DNA of 64,000 nt from Streptomyces cinnamoneus. Lineage in GTDB: Bacteria; Actinomycetota; Actinomycetes; Streptomycetales; Streptomycetaceae. A program made the translations under genes and the position numbers. The notes under the pieces were generated by a model. It was not told the DNA's origin and ran no database searches. It saw only the letters and a program-made list of their open reading frames with translations. Where the stretch lies: the NCBI RefSeq assembly GCF_002939475.1, contig NZ_PKFQ01000001.1, positions 3,469,001-3,533,000 of the forward strand, given 5' to 3'. This document shows, one piece after another, positions 58,703-64,000 of this stretch; position 1 is the first letter of the stretch, and each line of letters opens with the position of its first letter.

Positions 58703-59841
58703 GTGAGCGACGTAGAGGACTGGGCCGGGGGCTCGGTGCGCTGATCCCGCCGGCCCCCAAGGGGTCGGACCAGAGCGGACCGGCGGTGCTGCCCGGCACG
58801 ACGTCCCCTACCGCGATGCCGGTGCTGACGGCGGAGCGCGGAGTGGCCGCGGCCAAGGTCACCACGCTTCCCCTGGAGGAAGCCCGTGCTTCCCGGGAGA
58901 CCGGCTCTCACGATGCCGTTTCACGTGAAACGGATGGCAAGGCTGACGTCCGCCCCGAGGAGACGCGGTCCCTGGGCGAGGCCGCCGGGGCTCACTTCGC
59001 CGAGCTTCCCCTGGACTCGATCACGCCCAATCCCCGTCAGCCCCGTGAGGTCTTCGACGAGGACGCCCTCGCCGAGCTGGTCACCTCCATCCGTGAGGTC
59101 GGGCTTCTTCAGCCCGTCGTCGTGCGTCAGCTGGCACCGGAGCGCTATGAGCTGATCATGGGCGAGCGCCGGTGGCGGGCCTGCCGTGAGGCCGGTCTGG
59201 AGAGGATTCCCTCCATCGTCCGGGCGACCGACGACGAGAAGCTTCTGCTCGACGCGCTGCTGGAGAACCTCCACCGTGCCCAGCTGAACCCCCTCGAAGA
59301 AGCCGCTGCCTACGACCAGCTGCTCAAGGACTTCAACTGCACGCATGACGAGCTTGCGGACCGCATCGGGCGCTCGCGGCCTCAGGTCTCCAATACGCTG
59401 CGGCTGCTGAAGCTGTCGCCCGCCGTCCAGCGCCGCGTCGCCGCCGGGGTGCTGTCCGCCGGCCATGCGCGGGCCCTGCTCTCCGTCGACGACTCGGAGG
59501 AGCAGGATCGCCTCGCCCACCGCATCGTGGCCGAGGGGCTCTCGGTGCGTGCCGTGGAGGAGATCGTCACCCTGATGGGGTCGCGCCCCAAGGCCGCGGG
59601 CAAGGCCAAGGGGCCCCGGGCCGGCGCCCGGATCTCCCCGGCGCTGTCCGACCTGGCCTCGCGGCTGTCGGACCGGTTCGAGACCAGGGTGAAGGTCGAC
59701 CTCGGTCAGAAGAAGGGGAAGATCGTCGTTGAGTTCGCCTCGATGGACGACCTTGAGCGGATCCTGACCACGCTGGCCCCCGGTGAGGGGCGGGTGCTGG
59801 AGCAGAAGCTCTCCGCCGAGGACGAGGGCGACGCCGAGTAG
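58699..59841 (+). CDS. parB: Chromosome partitioning protein ParB
   Basis: A 380-aa CTP-dependent DNA clamp that loads at parS and spreads. The N-terminal box is [14 protein letters not shown]; the CTP-binding ParB/Srx domain has [28 protein letters not shown] and [22 protein letters not shown]; then [21 protein letters not shown]. The parS-reading helix-turn-helix is [22 protein letters not shown], and the C-terminal dimer domain ends in [18 protein letters not shown] start overlapping parA (GTGA). parS site 3 lies in the coding sequence. Confidence 0.96.
   Translation: MSERRRGLGRGLGALIPPAPKGSDQSGPAVLPGTTSPTAMPVLTAERGVAAAKVTTLPLEEARASRETGSHDAVSRETDGKADVRPEETRSLGEAAGAHFAELPLDSITPNPRQPREVFDEDALAELVTSIREVGLLQPVVVRQLAPERYELIMGERRWRACREAGLERIPSIVRATDDEKLLLDALLENLHRAQLNPLEEAAAYDQLLKDFNCTHDELADRIGRSRPQVSNTLRLLKLSPAVQRRVAAGVLSAGHARALLSVDDSEEQDRLAHRIVAEGLSVRAVEEIVTLMGSRPKAAGKAKGPRAGARISPALSDLASRLSDRFETRVKVDLGQKKGKIVVEFASMDDLERILTTLAPGEGRVLEQKLSAEDEGDAE
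58918..58931. promoter_or_regulatory. parS: parS site 3 (within parB)
   Basis: A perfect GTTTCACGTGAAAC in the parB linker coding region, read in frame as VSRET. Confidence 0.95.
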
Positions 59842-59884
59842 GACCTCGGCCGAGCAGGTCTCGCCGTCCGTCATCTTTGACTCG

Positions 59885-59932
59885 GGGCGGGTTGTGTTTC
59901 ACGTGAAACCTTCCGTGGAACACAACCCGCCC
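59885..59932 (+). terminator. parB terminator hairpin containing a parS site
   Basis: GGGCGGGTTGTGTT (59885-59898) pairs with AACACAACCCGCCC (59919-59932), and pairing can extend inward through TTCACG/CGTGGA with a G-U, so the left arm and loop include parS. A CTTT run follows. Confidence 0.7.
59896..59909. promoter_or_regulatory. parS: parS site 4 (in the parB terminator)
   Basis: A perfect GTTTCACGTGAAAC overlapping the parB terminator stem. Confidence 0.95.
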
Positions 59933-60029
59933 TTTGCCTTGTCGCGCTGTCGACGTAAGAGGCCTGCGGATACGATGCGTTGAGGTATGGCACATCCACG
60001 TTGGACACAGTTCACGGAGGGGCGGCGCC

Positions 60030-60287
60030 ATGCGCACGGTGAGCCGGACCGGACTGGTGGCAGCGGGCTTGGGCCTGGGGGCAGTCGGCGGATTCGTCGG
60101 CAGTCTCCTCAGGGATCGCAGTGCGTTGAGCGCGGCCCGGCGCGTGGTGCTTGAGGGAAGTGAGGTACTGACTGCATGGGGCGTCGGCTCGTACCACTCA
60201 CGCTGGACAATCTCCCGGACCTTCCCCAGCGCTGCCGCGCCTGCGTCTTCTGGGAGCTGGACCCCGTCAGTGGTGAAGCCGCGCTGA
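60030..60287 (+). CDS. Possible small glycine-rich membrane peptide
   Basis: An 85-codon ORF with a good SD (GGAGG nine bases before the ATG). The first 50 residues are plausible: RTVSRTGLVAAGLGLGAVGGFVGSLL is a Gly-zipper-like hydrophobic stretch. Its last 38 codons overlap the start of the GNAT gene in another frame and look like shadow sequence. Either a short overlapping gene or a chance frame. Confidence 0.35.
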   Translation: MRTVSRTGLVAAGLGLGAVGGFVGSLLRDRSALSAARRVVLEGSEVLTAWGVGSYHSRWTISRTFPSAAAPASSGSWTPSVVKPR

Positions 60288-60793
60288 GAGCCGGGCGTCC
60301 CGAGCTGGAGAAGGAAGCCTGGATCTCGGCAGTGCTTCTGGAGTGGGGTTCTTGTGGCCGTGTGGTCTATGTGGACGACGCGCCCGTGGGCTTCGTGCTC
60401 TACGCGCCCCCTGCCTATGTGCCACGGTCCACGGCCTTTCCGACGAGCCCGGTGGCTGCGGACGCCGTGCAGCTGATGACCGCCTGGCTGACACCGTCGT
60501 TCCAGGGTCAGGGGCTGGGCCGGATGATGGTGCAGACCGTCGCCAAGGATGTGCTCCGGCGGGGCTTCAAGGCCATCGAGGCCTTCGGTGACGCGCGCTG
60601 GAAAGAGCCGGCCTGTGTGCTGCCGGCCGATCACCTGCTGGCCGTGGGCTTCAAGACCGTACGCCCGCACCCGCGCTATCCGCGCCTGCGGCTGGAGCTA
60701 CGCTCGGCGCTCTCCTGGAAGGAAGACGTGGAGCTCGCTCTGGACCGGTTGCTCGGAGCCGTGCAGAAGGAACCCGCACTCCGGCCGCTCTAG
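60176..60793 (+). CDS. GNAT-family N-acetyltransferase
   Basis: A 205-aa protein with the GNAT acetyl-CoA motif MTAWLTPSFQGQGLGRMMVQTVAKDVLRRG (about 97-127), preceded by GRVVYVDDAPVGFVLYAPP and followed by KAIEAFGDARWKEPACVLPADHLLAVGFKTVRPHPRYPRLRLEL. It is regularly found between parB and trxA in streptomycetes. The ATG at 60176 has GAGG ten bases upstream. Substrate unknown. Confidence 0.85.
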   Translation: MGRRLVPLTLDNLPDLPQRCRACVFWELDPVSGEAALRAGRPELEKEAWISAVLLEWGSCGRVVYVDDAPVGFVLYAPPAYVPRSTAFPTSPVAADAVQLMTAWLTPSFQGQGLGRMMVQTVAKDVLRRGFKAIEAFGDARWKEPACVLPADHLLAVGFKTVRPHPRYPRLRLELRSALSWKEDVELALDRLLGAVQKEPALRPL

Positions 60794-60816
60794 GACGAGG
60801 CGCCAACGGAGAGCAA

Positions 60817-60851
60817 CGGGCCCGCCCCCTGGTCATGAGGGGGCGGGCCCG
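60817..60851. terminator. Terminator between the GNAT gene and trxA, abutting parS
   Basis: CGGGCCCGCCCCCT (60817-60830) and AGGGGGCGGGCCCG (60838-60851) form a perfect 14-bp stem. The following TTT belongs to parS site 5. Confidence 0.8.
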
Positions 60852-60864
60852 TTTCACGTGAAAC
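60851..60864. promoter_or_regulatory. parS: parS site 5
   Basis: A perfect GTTTCACGTGAAAC sharing its first base with the terminator stem between convergent genes. Confidence 0.95.
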
Positions 60865-60887
60865 AGCGCGCTGTGGGCGCGGGCGGC

Positions 60888-61214
60888 TTACGCGTGGATG
60901 AAGTTCGACAGCTCGCGCTCGAGTGCGGCCTTGGGCTTGGCACCGACGATGGTCTGCACGACCTCGCCACCCTTGTAGACGTTGAGCGTCGGGATCGACA
61001 TGACGCCGTACTTCGCAGCGGTGGTCGGGTTCTGGTCGATGTTCAGCTTGACGATCTCGATCTTCTCGCCGTGCTCGGCGGCGATCGCCTCAAGGGAGGG
61101 GGCGATCTGGCGGCACGGGCCACACCACTCGGCCCAGAAGTCCACCAGGACAGGCTTGTCGCTCTTGAGGACCTCCTCGTCGAAGGAAGCGTCGGTCACG
61201 GCCTTGAGAGCCAT
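60888..61214 (-). CDS. trxA: Thioredoxin
   Basis: A 108-aa thioredoxin with the redox motif VDFWAEWCGPCRQIAP (Cys31, Cys34), the cis-Pro segment YGVMSIPTLNVYKGGEVV and the usual length. It reduces protein disulfides with electrons from TrxB. ATG at 61214, 47 bases downstream of the trxB stop in the same direction; expressed from the SigR-type promoter ahead of trxB. Confidence 0.96.
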   Translation of the reverse strand: MALKAVTDASFDEEVLKSDKPVLVDFWAEWCGPCRQIAPSLEAIAAEHGEKIEIVKLNIDQNPTTAAKYGVMSIPTLNVYKGGEVVQTIVGAKPKAALERELSNFIHA

Positions 61215-61261
61215 TGGGTTCTCCTCGGGGGTTTCTGCGTGGGGGAGGCGGGTGGGGTGGA

Positions 61262-62230
61262 TCAGGCGGTCTGCTCGGGCTCCCGGACGCTCTCGCTGTC
61301 GGAGAGGGAAGCGAGGTAGCGCTCGGCGTCGAGGGCGGCGGAGCAGCCGGTGCCCGCCGCGGTGATCGCCTGACGGTAGGTGTGGTCCACGACGTCGCCC
61401 GCCGCGAACACTCCGCGGAGGTTGGTGCGGGTGGAGGGGGCCGTGACCTTGAGGTAACCCTCGTCGTCCAGCTCCAGCTGGCCCTTGAACAGCTCGGTGC
61501 GAGGGTCGTGGCCGATGGCGATGAAGAGGCCGGTCACCGGCAGCTCGGAGACGTCGCCGGTGTTGACGTCGCGCAGGGTGAGGCTGGAGAGCTTGTTCTC
61601 ACCGTGGATCGCGGCGACCTCGCTGTTCCACACGAAGGAGATCTTCGGGTCCGCGAAGGCGCGCTCCTGCATGGCCTTGCTGGCGCGCAGGGCGTCACGG
61701 CGGTGCACCACGGTGACGGACTTGGCGAAGCGGGAGAGGAAGGTGGCCTCCTCCATGGCGGTGTCGCCACCGCCGATGACGGCGATGTCCTGGTCCTTGA
61801 AGAAGAACCCGTCACAGGTGGCACACCAGGAGACACCGCGGCCGGAGAGCTCGTCCTCGCGGGGCAGGCCGAGCTTGCGGTGCTGGGAGCCAGTGGTGAC
61901 GATCACGGCCTTGGCGCGGTGCACGGTGCCGGCCGAGTCGGTGACGGTCTTGATCTCGTCGCTCAGGTCCACGGCGGTGACGTCGTCCGGGATCAGCTCC
62001 GCACCGAAGCGCTCGGCCTGGGCGCGCATGTTGTCCATGAGGTCCGGGCCCATGATGCCCTCACGGAACCCCGGGAAGTTCTCCACGTCGGTGGTGTTCA
62101 TCAGCGCACCACCAGCCGTCACGGCGCCCTCGAAGACCAACGGCTTCAGGGAGGCGCGGGCGGTGTAGAGCGCGGCCGTATAGCCCGCGGGCCCGGAGCC
62201 AATGATGATCACGTTGCGGACGTCGCTCAC
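61262..62230 (-). CDS. trxB: Thioredoxin-disulfide reductase
   Basis: A 322-aa FAD/NADPH flavoenzyme. FAD motif [20 protein letters not shown], redox site [12 protein letters not shown] (Cys136, Cys139), NADPH motif [14 protein letters not shown] and the final FAD segment [26 protein letters not shown] start at 62230. It heads trxBA downstream of the sigM/anti-sigma pair, an order also seen in mycobacteria. Confidence 0.96.
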   Translation of the reverse strand: MSDVRNVIIIGSGPAGYTAALYTARASLKPLVFEGAVTAGGALMNTTDVENFPGFREGIMGPDLMDNMRAQAERFGAELIPDDVTAVDLSDEIKTVTDSAGTVHRAKAVIVTTGSQHRKLGLPREDELSGRGVSWCATCDGFFFKDQDIAVIGGGDTAMEEATFLSRFAKSVTVVHRRDALRASKAMQERAFADPKISFVWNSEVAAIHGENKLSSLTLRDVNTGDVSELPVTGLFIAIGHDPRTELFKGQLELDDEGYLKVTAPSTRTNLRGVFAAGDVVDHTYRQAITAAGTGCSAALDAERYLASLSDSESVREPEQTA

Positions 62231-62289
62231 GGGTGTCTTCCTTGTCTCTGCCGACAGCTGTCTGGTCCTTGCTGGGTCTCACCCCACCC

Positions 62290-62315
62290 AACGGATCCTA
62301 CGGGGCGAGCATTCC
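62290..62315 (-). promoter_or_regulatory. SigR-type promoter of trxBA
   Basis: On the minus strand GGAAT (62311-62315), exactly 18 bases, then GTT (62290-62292). This matches the SigR (disulfide-stress sigma factor) consensus and lies about 60 bases before the trxB start, as known for S. coelicolor trxBA. Confidence 0.8.
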
Positions 62316-62346
62316 CTTGCGGGCCGACAGCACGGGGTGTGACCGT

Positions 62347-63366
62347 TCAGGAACGCGGCAGAGTGCGGTTCAGGAGTACCTTCCCCTGACCGCGGGCCTG
62401 AGTGGTCTCGCAGGAGGAAGAAACCACATAGGCGTCGACGAGCGTCGAGTCGGCCATGTGCGGCAGGACGACCAGGTAGGCGTCCTCGCCGCGGTACTTC
62501 TCCCACCCTATGGCGAGAGCCGGCTCGGGACGCTTGATGCCGTCCCGAACGCAGTCGGGTGTCGTAGGGGCGCCGAAGTCGCGCAGTGTCGTCTCGGGGC
62601 TGTTCTGTGCGCTCATCCCCCGCGACTCGGCGGCCTTGGACCCCTGCAGGAGCTCATGGACGCGTGTCTCAAGGTTCCCGGAGGCGAGGGTGAGGACCGT
62701 GGGCTGGCTCTCGCCCGGCGCCGGGGAGCCGGCGTGGGGGTCGCTGTCGCCGCTCGACTGGAGAAAGAAACCCCCGACCCCCAGGACGGCGGCGGCACAG
62801 GCGGTGCCGAGCAGCGCCCTGGGCCAGCGTCGTGCGGGACGGGTACGCGGTCCGGCCCCGGGGGAGTTCTGGCGGCCGGGGCCGGTCGTGGCCCGGGAAC
62901 GGCCGGCGGGGCGGTCAGCGGCCTCACGGAGGGCTGGTCCCTGGGGGACGACCTGGTGTCGCACGGACCCGTCGGCCGTGGTTTCACGTGAAACAGACGT
63001 GGACGTAGCCGCCGTCTTCGCTGTTTCACGTGAAACAGCCGACGTCGTTTCACGTGAAACAGCGTCCGCCGTCTCAGTGCTGGCGTCTGCGTCCGCCGTG
63101 TCCGGGGCGGTTGCGTCCAGCAGGGCTTCGGCCGCCAGGGCGGCGTCGATGCGGCCCGCGACGTCCGCCGGCATCCGCACAGGGCCGGGGAGCGTACCGA
63201 GCAGCCCCCGGATCTCGTCCAGGGATGTCCGCACGTCCTCGCACAGCTCGCAGTCCGCCAGGTGTTCCCGCACGACCGCCGTGCGCGAGGGAGGGAGAAC
63301 ACCCTCGGAGAGTGCGGAGATCTCCGCGACCTCCGGGTGCCCATCCGTGCCGGTCCTCGAAGTCAC
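62347..63366 (-). CDS. Zinc-finger anti-sigma factor (RsmA/RslA-like), partner of the SigM-like factor
   Basis: A 339-aa protein with an N-terminal zinc anti-sigma motif HLADCELCEDV, a linker, one membrane helix (WPRALLGTACAAAVLGVGGFFL, about 185-207) and an extracytoplasmic domain. The linker contains three VSRET pentapeptides, each encoded by a perfect parS site. The GTG start overlaps the sigma-factor stop (GTGA), so the pair is coupled. Binding and holding of the sigma factor at the membrane is inferred from the motif and gene order. Confidence 0.87.
   Translation of the reverse strand: MTSRTGTDGHPEVAEISALSEGVLPPSRTAVVREHLADCELCEDVRTSLDEIRGLLGTLPGPVRMPADVAGRIDAALAAEALLDATAPDTADADASTETADAVSRETTSAVSRETAKTAATSTSVSRETTADGSVRHQVVPQGPALREAADRPAGRSRATTGPGRQNSPGAGPRTRPARRWPRALLGTACAAAVLGVGGFFLQSSGDSDPHAGSPAPGESQPTVLTLASGNLETRVHELLQGSKAAESRGMSAQNSPETTLRDFGAPTTPDCVRDGIKRPEPALAIGWEKYRGEDAYLVVLPHMADSTLVDAYVVSSSCETTQARGQGKVLLNRTLPRS
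62981..62994. promoter_or_regulatory. parS: parS site 6 (within anti-sigma gene)
   Basis: A perfect GTTTCACGTGAAAC, encoding VSRET in the anti-sigma linker. Confidence 0.95.
63023..63036. promoter_or_regulatory. parS: parS site 7 (within anti-sigma gene)
   Basis: A perfect GTTTCACGTGAAAC, 42 bp from site 6 and in the same reading frame. Confidence 0.95.
63047..63060. promoter_or_regulatory. parS: parS site 8 (within anti-sigma gene)
   Basis: A perfect GTTTCACGTGAAAC, 24 bp from site 7 and in the same reading frame. Confidence 0.95.
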
Positions 63367-64000
63367 GCTCGCCCACCTCCGCCCTTCACTGGATCTGCCT
63401 CGCTCTGTCCTGCCGGTGGTGGGACGGACGCCCCCTGCGACCGGTTCCTTTCCCTGTCAAGAGGTGGGCTACCCCTGCCGTCGGGGCGCAGATGGGTGAG
63501 CATCGGCAGCAACCGGGCCCGGCCCCGGGCACATCTGCTCTTGACCGTGCCGGTCGGGACGTCCAGCACCTTGGCGGCCTCGGCCACGGGGTATCCCTGC
63601 ATGTCGACGAGGACCAGGGCGGCCCGCTGGTCCGGTGGCAGCTTGGCCAGGGCCTGGATCAGCTCGCGGTGCAGGTCCCCGCGCTCGGCGGGCGCGGCCG
63701 CCGACTCGTGGGGCTCCAGGAGCTGCTCAAGGCGCTCGGTCTCCGCGAGCGGTGAGGTGCGCCGTGAGGCGGCCTTGCGGGCCCGGTCCAGGCAGGCGTT
63801 GACCGTGATGCGGTGCAACCACGTGGTGACCGCGGACTGTCCGCGGAAGGTGTGAGCGGCTCGATAGGCGGAGACCAGCGCGTCCTGGACGGCGTCGGCG
63901 GCCTCTTCCCGGTCCCCCAGCGTCCGCAGGGCCACCGCCCAGAGCCGGTCACGGTGACGTCGTACGAGTTCGCCGAAGGCGTCGGGGTCGCCGTCGAGGT
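63363..64000 (-). CDS. sigM: ECF RNA polymerase sigma factor, SigM-like (partial, 5' end outside window)
   Basis: A sigma-70 extracytoplasmic-function factor. The frame is open to base 64000: DAFGELVRRHRDRLWAVALRTLGDREEAADAVQDALVSAYRAAHTF is region 2, TWLHRITVNACLDRAR the end of region 2.4, and LPPDQRAALVLVDMQGYPVAEAAKVLDVPTGTVKSRCARGRARL is region 4. The first residues lie outside the window. The order sigM, anti-sigma, trxB, trxA agrees with SigM of S. coelicolor and M. tuberculosis. The C-terminal 35 residues are Pro/Arg-rich. Confidence 0.88.
   Translation of the reverse strand, partial: LDGDPDAFGELVRRHRDRLWAVALRTLGDREEAADAVQDALVSAYRAAHTFRGQSAVTTWLHRITVNACLDRARKAASRRTSPLAETERLEQLLEPHESAAAPAERGDLHRELIQALAKLPPDQRAALVLVDMQGYPVAEAAKVLDVPTGTVKSRCARGRARLLPMLTHLRPDGRGSPPLDRERNRSQGASVPPPAGQSEADPVKGGGGRA

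Overview
The window comes from the core of an actinobacterial chromosome, almost certainly a Streptomyces or close relative. Evidence: very high G+C coding with GC-rich third positions, frequent GTG starts and ATGA/GTGA overlaps, the gene order gyrA-gyrB-dciA-recF-gnd-dnaN-oriC-dnaA-rpmH-rnpA-yidD-yidC-jag-rsmG-parA-parB, class E sortases, crgA, several actinobacterial DUF families, and parS sites of sequence GTTTCACGTGAAAC. The replication origin lies at about 50.85-51.46 kb.

Left part (1-16 kb), catabolism. A branched-chain 2-oxo acid dehydrogenase operon (bkdABC, minus strand, cut by the window edge) is divergent from an Lrp/AsnC regulator. Next come a TetR regulator and a 3-hydroxyacyl-CoA dehydrogenase (paaH), divergent from paaN. 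After a SpoU methyltransferase and a DUF5819-HTTM membrane pair comes the translationally coupled paaABCDE epoxidase operon, then an acyl-CoA dehydrogenase. The same 14-bp palindrome (ACCGN6CGGT, PaaR/TetR-like) sits in the bkdA, paaH/paaN and paaA promoter regions, and each of these regions also carries a perfect DnaA box. I regard this pairing as the most unusual feature of the window.

Middle left (15.7-22.3 kb), a mixed region: rhodanese, a J-domain-like protein, a DUF2252 protein, a NYN-domain nuclease, a candidate small RNA with a promoter and a T-tailed terminator, small membrane proteins, a ribbon-helix-helix-like regulator, a PadR regulator coupled to a membrane protein, and tRNA-Leu(CAG).

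Cell-wall growth and signalling block (22.7-37.4 kb): fhaA, fhaB, pstP, a FtsW/RodA protein, a penicillin-binding protein and the PASTA kinase pknB form a co-directional set like the mycobacterial one. Convergent to it lie three class E sortases interleaved with trpG/pabA, a DUF881 protein and a tiny membrane protein. crgA, a rhomboid protease and a cyclophilin follow. Between the convergent crgA and rhomboid genes is a 313-bp gap with three perfect DnaA boxes.

Origin block (37.6-59.8 kb): a DUF5324 protein, tRNA-Ala, an HTH regulator, a second membrane-anchored kinase, a DLW-39 protein, tRNA-Ile and a DUF3566 protein precede gyrA and gyrB. Then come dciA, recF, gnd, dnaN, oriC and dnaA. Right of dnaA are rpmH, rnpA, yidD, yidC, jag, rsmG, parA and parB.

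Right edge (59.9-64 kb): a GNAT protein, trxA, trxB (with a textbook SigR-type promoter), a zinc-finger anti-sigma factor and a truncated ECF sigma factor (sigM-like). Eight perfect parS sites lie between 57.5 and 63.1 kb. Several are inside coding sequence, and two are merged with terminator hairpins.
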